A stretch of 64,000 nt of DNA from Deltaproteobacteria bacterium HGW-Deltaproteobacteria-13 (lineage in GTDB: Bacteria; Desulfobacterota; Syntrophia; Syntrophales; Smithellaceae). The stretch lies in NCBI GenBank assembly GCA_002840555.1, contig PHBJ01000012.1:62001-126000 (forward strand). The letters are read 5' to 3'. The notes beneath the pieces were generated by a model. It saw only the letters and a program-made list of their open reading frames with translations, made no database searches and was not told the origin of the DNA. The first letter of the stretch is position 1; every line of letters begins with the position of its first letter. A program made the position numbers and the translations under genes. Of this stretch, positions 51,775 through 60,030 are shown piece by piece.

Positions 51775-53292
51775 TTAAATCAAACGGATTTTTTTTCTTA
51801 AAACAATCAATCTGCTACGTTCTTCTTTTGTTAATCCAAAAAGATAAATAGCCACACTGTACACAAATGTAAATATTAAACATTGTCCTAATAAAATCTT
51901 AACTGAAATACCTGGTATGGCTCCAGCTGCGTAACCGGCAAGTGAAGCACATAAAATAACGATTGGCGCGCCGGAAAACATTCTTCTAAACAGCAATTTT
52001 AGATTTATTCCTACACATTCTTTAAAATAAATATTGGCAACTATGACGTTTCCTATTATAAGTCCCACAGCCGCGCCTGAAATAACACCGGTTAATCCGT
52101 AGGGTTTTGCCAGTACCCATGATAGTGGTACAGAAAGCGCGGCTACTGTCACATAAACCATCGCAGGTACACGTTGCAGATTCTTCGCTTTCAAAACATT
52201 ATTCATGCCGGACTGTATTCGTGGAATTGCTGCAGCCGCAAGAGCAATAAGTGTAACATAATATGCTTCGTCAAACCCTTTGCCCGCCCAGAGGCGAATA
52301 AATGATTTGCCAAAAAAAATAAACCCAATAAATATGCCGCCGTAAAGCATTAAAATAATTCTGCCGATTCCTGCCACAAAAATTGTTGTATCTTCATTTG
52401 ATGCATTATTCACCATCATTTTAGTTGCGTGGGGTAAAAAAAGACTATTGATTGAATTGGAAAACTGAACCGCAAAAAGATTTAACTGTATACCTATAGA
52501 ATAAACACCCACTGCTGCGGCTGACATCCGCATGCCTACTATCATAATGCCGATATTCCAATATAATAAACCCATAATCTGCAACAAAAAGTTGTATAGT
52601 GAAAAAGACAGTACCTCTTTGATTAGCGATGTATGCCAAAAATGCAGTTTTATTTTTACGTTATATTTTTTAATGACGTAAAAAGTATTGATGGCACCTG
52701 AAATAATGGTAAGCGTGGCGGTTAACATGGTAATAGCAACTGCTGTTGGGCTTTGTATTAAGATGACAATTGTTGCCAGTATTCTGCCAAGCAGAGAAAC
52801 ATTGGATACAATTCTGGGGAAAATGAACTGCTCATATCCGTTCAGTATGCCGACAAAAACATTGGTTACTGAAAAAAAAGCCAAGCTCACCGTTAATATA
52901 GACATCATGATGACTGCTTTTTGGATATCGGTTGCATTAGTCAAAGATGCGGCAAATATTTTGTCTATTTGCGTTGTTAAAAAAAATCCAGTTATTAATA
53001 TCAATAAGGCTACGATAATGTGAATATAAAGAATCATAGCCAGAAAATTTTCACGACCTCTTTCATCTTTTTCAGCATTGTACTTTGCAACATAGCGAAT
53101 AACGGCGGCGCTCATTCCGAATTCCAATAAGTTCAAATAGGCGGCAAAAGAACCGATTAGGCTGTAAATACCAAATTCATTTTGTCCTAAATTTCTAATA
53201 ATAAAAGGGGTTAGAAAAATAGTGATGATAAACCCCAATCCTATATTTATGTAATTTAAGAACCAGGAAATTGTGATTTGTCTTGTGAACAT
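51775..53292 (-). CDS. wzx: Wzx-type polysaccharide flippase (MOP superfamily)
   Basis: 505 residues with about 14 hydrophobic helices. The opening helix NYINIGLGFIITIFLTPFII, LGQNEFGIYSLIGSFAAYLN and LEFGMSAAVIRYVAKYNAEK are typical of the MATE/MOP-fold polysaccharide flippases. It moves the lipid-linked repeat to the periplasm for Wzy. It starts 26 bp after the pyruvyl transferase stop. Confidence 0.88.
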   Translation of the reverse strand: MFTRQITISWFLNYINIGLGFIITIFLTPFIIRNLGQNEFGIYSLIGSFAAYLNLLEFGMSAAVIRYVAKYNAEKDERGRENFLAMILYIHIIVALLILITGFFLTTQIDKIFAASLTNATDIQKAVIMMSILTVSLAFFSVTNVFVGILNGYEQFIFPRIVSNVSLLGRILATIVILIQSPTAVAITMLTATLTIISGAINTFYVIKKYNVKIKLHFWHTSLIKEVLSFSLYNFLLQIMGLLYWNIGIMIVGMRMSAAAVGVYSIGIQLNLFAVQFSNSINSLFLPHATKMMVNNASNEDTTIFVAGIGRIILMLYGGIFIGFIFFGKSFIRLWAGKGFDEAYYVTLIALAAAAIPRIQSGMNNVLKAKNLQRVPAMVYVTVAALSVPLSWVLAKPYGLTGVISGAAVGLIIGNVIVANIYFKECVGINLKLLFRRMFSGAPIVILCASLAGYAAGAIPGISVKILLGQCLIFTFVYSVAIYLFGLTKEERSRLIVLRKKIRLI

Positions 53293-53318
53293 AGAACCAT
53301 AGCCTAGGATATTTATAA

Positions 53319-54413
53319 TTATTTTAAAGCAGTTATTAGGTATTTAATGGATTTATTACGTAAAACGGACAACTTTTCTTCAACCCTTACGTAATTAATC
53401 ATTTCATCATGTTTAACTTGTTTTGTTTCATCATTTATAATTAACCTGTCTTCAAGACCAAGTTCTTTCAGTAAATCTTTCAGTCGCGCCCCCCTTATAT
53501 TTATTACAGAATAAAAAGGTTTTTGTAATATGATGGAAAAAGCTGTGCCATGAAACGAATTTGTGATGACAAAATCTGCTTTTTCAAATAACCCTAAAAA
53601 TTCACTGGGTCCGGCATTTGGAAAACGTTTCAATTCATTTTTGTAATGCCGCTGTTTATGGAATGTTACAATTTTAAGTCCTTTGTTCTTTGCTATCTGT
53701 TCAGTGAGTTTTCTTAAGCCCGGTGATATTCCGAAAGAATACACTAATAAATATGGCTCTTTTATTTCGATATCTTTAGAATATTCTACCCATTGTTCTT
53801 TTGACAATAGTAACGTTGGATCCAAAACAGAGGCTATTTCTTTGTCTGCTAAAGAGCTTATGAAACCACGAGAGCTTTTTTCTCTAACTGAAATTGAATC
53901 AAATTTTCTAAGACATCTTTTAAAAGTATCATGCCACTTTTCATCTAATGTATCATTGCCTAAACTTGGTGCATACGCGATACGGCGTAAGTCTCTTTTG
54001 TTTGGGAAGTCAAGTAAATAGGATAATTGCGACTCTCGCGTTAGCTCTGGATTCCATACTTGATCACTTCCGCATATTATCGCATCGTATCTGTCGGAAA
54101 GAGCGGCCAAATCATTTAAATCAAAGCATATTTTAGGTGACATTTTAATGTTTTGCGATGTAAAATTATTGAAACGTAAATTTCTCTGCCAGTTAAAAGT
54201 TTCCAGCATTAATCCTCTTGCCGCACGTTTTAACTGACCATTTTGCAAGTGACGTAAACTTTCACTAATCCTGCAGTCTTCTTTTCGTTTGTAACTTATA
54301 AGCTCACAGTCGAAGCCGAGTGAAGAAATGACAGATTGCAATGCTAGTGCCTGAAGTTTGGCACCATAATTCATAGACCAGATAAAGGTTAGTATTCCTA
54401 CTTTTTTATTCAT
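53319..54413 (-). CDS. Polysaccharide pyruvyl transferase family protein
   Basis: 364 residues of the CsaB/WcaK family, which adds ketal pyruvate to sugars from phosphoenolpyruvate. The N-terminus is KVGILTFIWSMNYGAKLQAL. CGSDQVWNPELT (near 113), the YSFGISPGLRKL region and FVITNSFHGTAFSIILQKPF (near 275) are the diagnostic blocks. Pyruvylation gives negative charge. It is the partner of the FrhB-like protein downstream. Confidence 0.87.
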   Translation of the reverse strand: MNKKVGILTFIWSMNYGAKLQALALQSVISSLGFDCELISYKRKEDCRISESLRHLQNGQLKRAARGLMLETFNWQRNLRFNNFTSQNIKMSPKICFDLNDLAALSDRYDAIICGSDQVWNPELTRESQLSYLLDFPNKRDLRRIAYAPSLGNDTLDEKWHDTFKRCLRKFDSISVREKSSRGFISSLADKEIASVLDPTLLLSKEQWVEYSKDIEIKEPYLLVYSFGISPGLRKLTEQIAKNKGLKIVTFHKQRHYKNELKRFPNAGPSEFLGLFEKADFVITNSFHGTAFSIILQKPFYSVINIRGARLKDLLKELGLEDRLIINDETKQVKHDEMINYVRVEEKLSVLRNKSIKYLITALK

Positions 54414-54473
54414 GTGTTTATTTTTTCAGTGATTAAAATTTAAGCATTAAGAACGCTGTTCATGATTCAACGT

Positions 54474-54587
54474 TTAAAGAAGGTGAAAAAATGAGCACAA
54501 AAGACAACGGCGGTCTAGTCTACCAAATGCTTCAACGATGTTAGAGCTGATAAATCCGGCACCGCCGGTAACAAGATAGTTGGACAT
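54474..54587 (-). pseudogene. 5' remnant of an NAD-dependent sugar epimerase
   Basis: MSNYLVTGGAGFISSNIVEA is the first 20 residues of a short-chain epimerase/dehydratase (the Rossmann GGAGFIGSN, here FISSN). The homology then ends and the frame closes after 37 residues. The rest of the gene (about 280-300 residues) is missing. A run of G before the ATG could be its old ribosome site. It lies beside ATPase 3, opposite another gene remnant (56067-56175). Confidence 0.8.
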
Positions 54588-54846
54588 TTAAAAACCCCCC
54601 GTGTGAATAAATTGTGAAATGTGAATGGTGAAACGTGAAAAGAAAAAAACAGTTTTAAGATTTAAGGGTTAAGTAGTTAAGTAGTTAAGTAAAAAATGTT
54701 CTATGTTCAAGGTTCTAAGTTCTATGTTAAAAACCATGTAAAATGTGAAGAGTGAAGGGTGAATCAAACACCAGTGTATAGTTGATGGTGGATAGTACCT
54801 TTAAAAGCCTGTGAAAAGTGAAGCGAAAAAAGTTCTACGTTCTATG
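54588..54846. repeat. Mixed C, A and B repeat tract downstream of ATPase 3
   Basis: GTGAAATGTGAATGGTGAAA (about 54613-54632, family C) is followed by TTAAGGGTTAAGTAGTTAAG (54659-54688, family A). Family B then occurs twice: GTTCAAGGTTCTAAGTTCTA (54704-54723) and GTTCTACGTTCTATGTTAAG near 54832-54851. The last overlaps the ATPase 3 stop codon. Confidence 0.75.
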
Positions 54847-55998
54847 TTAAGAAAAGATTGTATTTAGTTGTTTTAGGGGTAGTGCGGTTACGTTCTTGCC
54901 TAATGGATATTTTTCGCTACCCGGATATACGACATAGCCCTGCTTACATTGCAGGTCTTCATAGGCATTCCAGAATCCTCTCGAAAGGGCAGGACTCAGG
55001 GAATATTTAATTTCTACAGGGACCGGCCGGTTTTGTTGATTGATGTATAAGAAATCGATTTCCGCGCCGGCATTGGATCGGTAAAAATAGTATTGGCTGC
55101 TTTCAGGTAAAAGAGCGGTAAGTTGTTCAATGACAAAACCTTCCCAGGATGCGCCGATAGAAGGATGCCCCGTCAGATCTTCAAATGTCCTGATCCGCAG
55201 AAGGGCATGATTCAACCCCGAATCACGAATATATACCTTCGGCGACTTGATCAGCCGTTTTTTTGTATTGGCGTGATAGGGCTGAAGCTGTCTTACAATA
55301 AATGTCGATTCCAGAATATCCAGGTAACGGCGGACGGTCGGCGCGGTAACTCCGAGACTGCCCGCAATTTTGCTGGCGTTCCAAAGTTGGCCGTGGCTGT
55401 GTGCCAGCATTGTCCAGAATCGGCGAAGTTGCACTGAAGGTATATGGATCTCAAGCTGGGGGATGTCCATCTCCAGATATGTTTTGATATAGCTTTCCCT
55501 CCAGACAAAGCTTTCATCGTCATTTTTCGCAAGATAACTATTTGGATATCCGCCGCGAAGGAGCAGATTCTGAAACTGCCCGGCTTGGGTTTCAAAAAGA
55601 TTCAGAGGGGAAAGTTCGTGATAAATGATTCGCCCGGCGAGGCTTTCCGAGGCTTGCCGGATTAGTTCAGGTGATGCAGAGCCAAGAATCAGGAAACGAC
55701 CGCCGATCCTGTTTCGGTCAACTAATGCTCTTATTAATGGATACAATGATGGCATCCTCTGAATTTCGTCGATGATCACGAGGGATTTTTCGAATTGTCG
55801 AAGATACATTTCAGCATCCTGAAGTTTGTTCAGGTCTGATGGCAATTCGAGATCAAGATAGACAGCATTGGGTCTGGCAATTTTCTTAACGGCTTTGGCA
55901 AGGGTTGTTTTGCCGACTTGCCGTGAGCCAAGAATGCCGACCACAGGATAAGTTTTTAGTGAATTTAGAATAATATCTTGTGCTATACGCTTAATCAT
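54847..55998 (-). CDS. AAA-14/DUF4143 ATPase, paralogue 3
   Basis: 383 residues with Walker A GSRQVGKT (24-31), Walker B LVIIDEIQ (73-80) and the GSASPELIRQASESLAGRI block. A C-terminal DUF4143 domain follows (SNAGAEIDFLYINQ, then VPVEIKYS). The final segment PGSEKYPLGKNVTALPLKQL resembles paralogue 1's PGSEAYALNKNMTVIPLTEL. It lies 20 kb from the other two paralogues but shows the same relation to the repeats. Gene remnants border it on both sides. Confidence 0.9.
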   Translation of the reverse strand: MIKRIAQDIILNSLKTYPVVGILGSRQVGKTTLAKAVKKIARPNAVYLDLELPSDLNKLQDAEMYLRQFEKSLVIIDEIQRMPSLYPLIRALVDRNRIGGRFLILGSASPELIRQASESLAGRIIYHELSPLNLFETQAGQFQNLLLRGGYPNSYLAKNDDESFVWRESYIKTYLEMDIPQLEIHIPSVQLRRFWTMLAHSHGQLWNASKIAGSLGVTAPTVRRYLDILESTFIVRQLQPYHANTKKRLIKSPKVYIRDSGLNHALLRIRTFEDLTGHPSIGASWEGFVIEQLTALLPESSQYYFYRSNAGAEIDFLYINQQNRPVPVEIKYSLSPALSRGFWNAYEDLQCKQGYVVYPGSEKYPLGKNVTALPLKQLNTIFS

Positions 55999-56066
55999 TA
56001 TTGTATTTTAAAATAAGACCTTTCAATTTGCAAGGATAAATGTTGTTAGGTGAAAACGACAAAGAA

Positions 56067-56175
56067 TTAATCTTTGATAACTAAACCTTTGGATGTTTTC
56101 TTGTACTGCAGTTTACATGCTTGACATTTTAAACCCGGTGTAAGTTTTTCGCCGCATTCACACATCCAGCTAACA
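56067..56175 (-). pseudogene. 3' remnant of a second WlbB-like acetyltransferase
   Basis: On the minus strand, translation gives the C-terminal 30-odd residues CECGEKLTPGLKCQACKLQY then KKTSKGLVIKD. The same zinc-ribbon-like end occurs in the intact fusion ([20 protein letters not shown]). The two differ, so this is an old paralogue rather than a fresh tandem copy. The rest of the gene is missing and a GTGAA tract (56176-56212) abuts its 5' edge. Confidence 0.8.
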
Positions 56176-56212
56176 GAAAGTGAAGGGTGAAGTGTGAAAG
56201 GTGAAAAGACAA
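56176..56212. repeat. Family C repeat tract
   Basis: AGAAAGTGAAGGGTGAAGTG and TGAAAGGTGAAAAG form four to five GTGAA units between the acetyltransferase remnant and the stop codon of the intact fusion gene. Confidence 0.7.
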
Positions 56213-56232
56213 CACCACGAGATTTAAATTCA

Positions 56233-57837
56233 TTAAACCTTTAATAAATATATTTTGTCACCCTTTTTCTTGTACTGTAAGTTACATGCTTTACATTTTA
56301 AGTCCGGTGTAAGTTTCTCCCCACATTTGCAGACATATCCAATCCTGCGCGCGGGGTTGCCTACCATTAAAGCGTGGTCAGATACATCTTTTGTTACAAC
56401 AGCACCGGCACCGATGAAGGCGTAACTGCCAATGGTATGTCCGCAGACGATTGTACAGTTGGCTCCCATTGAGGCACCTTTCTTAACAAGAGTGGGGCGC
56501 ACCTGATCCATCTTTCCGATTTCCGCTCTGGGGTTGTAGATGTTGGTGAATACCATTGATGGCCCGCAAAAAACGCCATCTTCCAGTGTAACACCTTTAT
56601 AGACACTGACATTGTTTTGTATTTTGCATTTGTTGCCGATTATTGCATCGGGGCCGATGACAACATTCTGTCCGACGTTGCAGTTTTCGCCGATTTTTGA
56701 GCCGGAAAGGATGTGGGAGAAGTGCCACACCTTGGTTTTTTCGCCAATTTGTACATTATCATCCACTACTGCAGTGGCGTGGACAAAATAGTCATCCGTG
56801 AAGGGTGAATGGTGAATGGTGAATGGTGCGCTACCTTGCTCTTTTTGTTCGATGGATTGCTGGCAAGCTTCAAGGATTTTAAGGACGCGCAGACCTTCCT
56901 CGCCGGACGTGAGTGGTTTGGTATTATTGGCAATGGAATCCAGAAATGCCCGGCATTCAGCTCTCAATGGTTCTTCCCATATGTCGCTTAGATCAATAGC
57001 GTTTCCTTCCACCTTTTCCGAAACGGGCATTCCGTCTTTCCAAGTGATTTGGTTGGGGTAGTGCGTCAATTTTTTCTCAATAGGTTGTGTATCATCAAAA
57101 ACCATCATTCCCTGGCTACCGATAACGACCAAGCGTTGTTCCTTGAAGGGATTAAGCCAACTGACAAAGATATGCGCTCCAATGCCGGAGGGAAACTTCA
57201 AATTAGAAACTGTAACATCGGGAATTCGCGCGTGCAGGAAGTTACTTCCCATTGCATCTATGTAACATGGCTCTTCTCCGGTGATGCCAAGAATGACTGA
57301 GATATCATGGGGGGCAAAAGACCACAGAATATTTTCCTCCCGGCGAATCTTACCCAGAGAAAGCCTGCGGGAATAGATATACTGAAGCCGGCCAATCTCA
57401 CCTCGATTGATCATTTCTTTCATCCGGATTACTGCCGGATGATAATGAAGAATGTGGCCGACAAATAGTTTCTTGCCTTTTTCGCGCGCCAGGTCAATAA
57501 GCTTTTGTCCATCTGCGTAAGTTAAAGATAAAGGTTTTTCTACAAAAACGTGTTTGCCGGAGTTTAATGCTGTAGCGGCGAGATTGTAGTGTGCTACTGC
57601 CGGTGCGGCAATTACCACGGTATCAATAGAGGCATCTTTGAATATTTCAATTTCTTTGTCAATTATCCGGGTGTCGGGATAATCTTTTGCCAATTGCTGA
57701 CGAATTTTTAAGTCCTCATCGCAAACTGTTTTCAAGACTCCCAGTTGATGAAAGTTGCGAACAAGATTCTTGCCCCAGTAGCCGGCGCCGATGACCGCGA
57801 CGTTAGGGGCTAGGGAGGCGTTTTTTTTATTCTTCAT
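56233..57837 (-). CDS. Fusion of UDP-sugar 3-dehydrogenase (WlbA/WbpB-like) and N-acetyltransferase (WlbB/WbpD-like)
   Basis: Residues 1-~325 are a Gfo/Idh/MocA dehydrogenase ([47 protein letters not shown]). Residues ~348-534 are a left-handed beta-helix acetyltransferase ([49 protein letters not shown]), ending in a CxCGxxL...CxxC zinc-ribbon tail. They are joined by the linker [13 protein letters not shown], read from a GTGAA repeat. Together they are steps 2 and 4 of the WbpA-B-E-D route to UDP-GlcNAc3NAcA. The domains are normally separate genes. Confidence 0.88.
   Translation of the reverse strand: MKNKKNASLAPNVAVIGAGYWGKNLVRNFHQLGVLKTVCDEDLKIRQQLAKDYPDTRIIDKEIEIFKDASIDTVVIAAPAVAHYNLAATALNSGKHVFVEKPLSLTYADGQKLIDLAREKGKKLFVGHILHYHPAVIRMKEMINRGEIGRLQYIYSRRLSLGKIRREENILWSFAPHDISVILGITGEEPCYIDAMGSNFLHARIPDVTVSNLKFPSGIGAHIFVSWLNPFKEQRLVVIGSQGMMVFDDTQPIEKKLTHYPNQITWKDGMPVSEKVEGNAIDLSDIWEEPLRAECRAFLDSIANNTKPLTSGEEGLRVLKILEACQQSIEQKEQGSAPFTIHHSPFTDDYFVHATAVVDDNVQIGEKTKVWHFSHILSGSKIGENCNVGQNVVIGPDAIIGNKCKIQNNVSVYKGVTLEDGVFCGPSMVFTNIYNPRAEIGKMDQVRPTLVKKGASMGANCTIVCGHTIGSYAFIGAGAVVTKDVSDHALMVGNPARRIGYVCKCGEKLTPDLKCKACNLQYKKKGDKIYLLKV
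56797..56829. repeat. Family C repeat as the linker of the WlbA-WlbB fusion
   Basis: Plus strand CGTGAAGGGTGAATGGTGAA followed by TGGTGAATGGTG; four 7-bp units in phase with the frame. On the minus strand they encode [11 protein letters not shown], and no stop codon occurs. Confidence 0.75.
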
Positions 57838-58287
57838 ATGGGCTCCTTTGACGGGTGAAAAGATAAGTAATTAATATTTAATATTTAAGATTTAAGATTT
57901 AAGTAATTAAGGGTTAAGCTCAACAAACACCGGTGAAGGGTGAATAGAAAAAAGAACAAGTAATTAAGATTTAAGTAGTTAAGTAATTAAGCAAATACAA
58001 AAGTGAAAAGTGAAGCGAAAAAGAACAAGTAATTAAGTTTTAAGTAGTTAAGGGTTAAGCAAATACAACAGTGAAAAGTGAAACGTGAATGGTGAATAGT
58101 AAAACACTGTTCAAAGTTAAAAACCACCGCTTGTCATTCCGGCGTGCTCCTAGCCGGAATCCAGGAAAGATTAAGTTTTAAGTGTTAAGCAAATAAAAAA
58201 GTGAAAAGTAAAAACAACAGTTTTAAGGGTTAAGTAATTAAGTGTTAAGTAAATACAACAGTGAAAAGTGAAATTACATCCTTAATT
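57838..58287. repeat. 450-bp spacer with A and C repeats and one REP
   Basis: TTAAGATTTAAGTAATTAAG (57889-57908), AATTAAGATTTAAGTAGTTA (57963-57982), TTTTAAGTAGTTAAGGGTTA (58036-58055) and TTTTAAGGGTTAAGTAATTA (58216-58235) are family A. GTGAAAAGTGAA units occur between them (58072, 58198, 58261). A REP (CATTCCGGCGTGCTCCTAGC CGGAATCCAG type) is at 58131-58166. No gene was seen. Confidence 0.75.
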
Positions 58288-58430
58288 TCAGGCGGCCTTT
58301 TTTGTTTTTCCAGTACCAGCATGTAGCTTAAGCCCAAGCGCATTCACGACTTTTAAAACCGTAGAAAATTCCGGATTCCCGTCCGGGTAAGACCAGTCAA
58401 ATACTTATGCCAATGCTTTTCGAAGACGCT
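58288..58430 (-). pseudogene. Remnant of a HigA/COG3636-type XRE antitoxin
   Basis: A frame ending at TGA 58288-58290 translates to GNPEFSTVLKVVNALGLKLH, the C-terminal signature of addiction-module antidote proteins with a Cro/C1-type HTH. About 15 residues upstream an in-frame TAA interrupts it, preceded by LRKALA, which also matches the family. No toxin gene is beside it. It is decayed. Confidence 0.65.
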
Positions 58431-58462
58431 GTCAAAATGAATTGATTTAGGTTTCATTCAAC

Positions 58463-58645
58463 TTATATGGTGTTGATAAAATCCCGGATGGCAATTGTTT
58501 TAATCTTGCCCATAGAAAGATTACGCTCAGCTTCATCAATCCTTACGAGAAAAGCCTGACGTTTAACTGTGCGATAAACTTCTTTGAGCAGATTATATTC
58601 TCGCTTTGGTATTTTGATATAATCTTTTGCAACAATTTGTTCCAT
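58463..58645 (-). CDS. 60-residue antitoxin-like protein
   Basis: MEQIVAKDYIKIPKREYNLL, then a helical stretch KEVYRTVKRQAFLVRIDEAE and a C-terminal IKTIAIRDFINTI. The pattern (short, beta then two helices, charged) looks like a small type II antitoxin or transcription regulator, but I do not know a family name. GAGG precedes the ATG with 7-nt spacing. It lies upstream of the HigA-like remnant, so both could come from a former toxin-antitoxin region. Confidence 0.55.
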   Translation of the reverse strand: MEQIVAKDYIKIPKREYNLLKEVYRTVKRQAFLVRIDEAERNLSMGKIKTIAIRDFINTI

Positions 58646-58754
58646 AATAAAACCTCTTCGTGTCGTTCAATCTACTTGATAATTTACCACTACATGGTTA
58701 ATTGTCAATCCATAATTAGTCGTGGTTTTCAACTTAAAAAATTGTCCGCATCCG

Positions 58755-59471
58755 TTACTTTGTGACGGCTTCGCTGGTGTGGGACAAATTCAGACGATTA
58801 ACGCCGCGCATGGAATGAACATCGGTGCCGAAATGCGTGTAGATTTCCATTTTTTTAAGATAGTTCGCCGTCTGCTGTACGTCCGGGCCATACCAGGCAT
58901 CAAAGCTGCCGAAGTTGCCCTGAAAGGCGCAGCCGATATCTTTCAGATAATCTAAAAGGGCCGTCTCATATTGTTTTTCGCCTAAAGTTTTCTGCTTATT
59001 GCTGGTGAAGCGGAATCGGGACACTGTTGTTTGTTTTTGCGCCATGGCAATAAGACTGCATCGCTCCGGATGAGCAATCATCGGAATGAAACCGCTGCAT
59101 TTGATCCGAAAGCAGGTTTCTTTTACGAGTTGGGTGGATGCATGGTTGGGAATTTCTATCAGTATGTAACGTGTGTCACCAAGCGTTAGCGGATTTTTAA
59201 GATAGTTGCCCAGAAATTCATCCAGGTAATATTCACGCCCGGGGAAAATTTTAAGGTCGATGTTTTCCGCGTTGAGTCTTGTCTGTAAAGTTGAAGCGGC
59301 TGATAGGACGGCTTCATTATCAGCCTCGTAGGAGCCTTTGATCAGATGGGGCGTGCCGTAGATGGTGCTGAAACCGGCTTTGCGCAAGGCCGCTGCCATG
59401 GTTACGGAATCGTCGATATCAGCGGGTCCGTCGTCAATGCCGGGAAGGATGTGGGAGTGATAGTCGTACAT
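58755..59471 (-). CDS. CpsB/YwqE-type protein tyrosine phosphatase (PHP fold)
   Basis: 238 residues. The PHP-fold metal site is HSHILPGIDDGP at residues 5-16, with later GTPHLIKGSYE, AHPERC (near 130), and DVHSM at the C-terminus. These enzymes dephosphorylate BY-kinases and so set polymer length or export. It lies in the same orientation as, and downstream of, the BY-kinase and the four-helix-bundle gene. The natural substrate is likely the tyrosine-rich tail of that kinase. Confidence 0.88.
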   Translation of the reverse strand: MYDYHSHILPGIDDGPADIDDSVTMAAALRKAGFSTIYGTPHLIKGSYEADNEAVLSAASTLQTRLNAENIDLKIFPGREYYLDEFLGNYLKNPLTLGDTRYILIEIPNHASTQLVKETCFRIKCSGFIPMIAHPERCSLIAMAQKQTTVSRFRFTSNKQKTLGEKQYETALLDYLKDIGCAFQGNFGSFDAWYGPDVQQTANYLKKMEIYTHFGTDVHSMRGVNRLNLSHTSEAVTK

Positions 59472-59560
59472 TTAAAAAACAGGGTTAAGTAATTAAGATT
59501 TAAGGGTTAAGTAGTTAAGATTTAAGTAATTAAGGGTTAAGTAATTAAGTATTTAAGATT
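59466..59560. repeat. Family A tract spanning the end of the four-helix gene
   Basis: TTAAGTAATTAAGATTTAAG (59484-59503 area) through AATTAAGTATTTAAGATTTT makes about ten units. The stop TAA (59553-59555) of the four-helix gene lies within the tract, which therefore spells the residues KS at its end. Confidence 0.75.
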
Positions 59561-59909
59561 TTGGAGCCAGGGATTTGATCAATCCTTGAAGCATGGACGA
59601 TATTTCTTTTAGTTCATTAACGAATTTTGTTGTTTGCGCGTTTTTGTAAATACCGATTTGTTGGGCAATATAAACTTGCGTACGCAATTCAGCGGCTGAT
59701 CCTTTGGCAATGTGCAAAAAACGAACATAATCTGCCTTGCTGTTTCTTTCGGCTCCTTCAGCAATATTGGAGGCGATTGAGATAGACGACCGGGTCATCT
59801 GATCCTTCAATCCATAGTCACTACATTTTCGCAAACTTTCATATATATCTACAGCCAAACGACAAGCCCGCTTCCAAACATCTAACTCTTCAAAAGAATT
59901 ATAAGACAT
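59553..59909 (-). CDS. Four-helix-bundle protein (23S rRNA intervening-sequence protein family)
   Basis: 118 residues of the S23/IVP family: FEELDVWKRACRLAVDIYES, LKDQMTRSSISIASNIAEGA, ERNSKADYVRFLHIAKGSAA and ELRTQVYIAQQIG. Members are found in 23S rRNA insertions, in diversity-generating retroelements (Avd) and as free genes. No rRNA or reverse transcriptase is close here. It forms a small positively charged helical bundle that may bind nucleic acid, which is a family inference. Its end overlaps a family A tract. Confidence 0.88.
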   Translation of the reverse strand: MSYNSFEELDVWKRACRLAVDIYESLRKCSDYGLKDQMTRSSISIASNIAEGAERNSKADYVRFLHIAKGSAAELRTQVYIAQQIGIYKNAQTTKFVNELKEISSMLQGLIKSLAPKS

Positions 59910-60030
59910 AAAAATAAGTAATTAAGGGTTAAGTAGTAAAGATTTAAGTTTTAAGATTTAAGTAGTTAAGTAACACCGTCTTTTCTTAAAACTTAATTAC
60001 TTAACCCTTAACTACTTAATTACTTAAATC
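59905..60030. repeat. Inverted pair of family A tracts between BY-kinase and four-helix genes
   Basis: The left half reads forward (TAATTAAGGGTTAAGTAG, TTAAGATTTAAGTAGTTAAG). The right half reads in reverse (CTTAATTACTTAACCCTTAA, CTACTTAATTACTTAAATC). They could fold into a long imperfect hairpin. The BY-kinase stop (60020-60022) is in the right half and the four-helix start is at the left edge. Confidence 0.65.

Noticed and set aside
57838-58287. A CRISPR array in the repeat-rich spacers
   Set aside because: The units are 7-8 bp and contiguous, without 20-40 bp repeats separated by unique spacers, and no cas gene is nearby.
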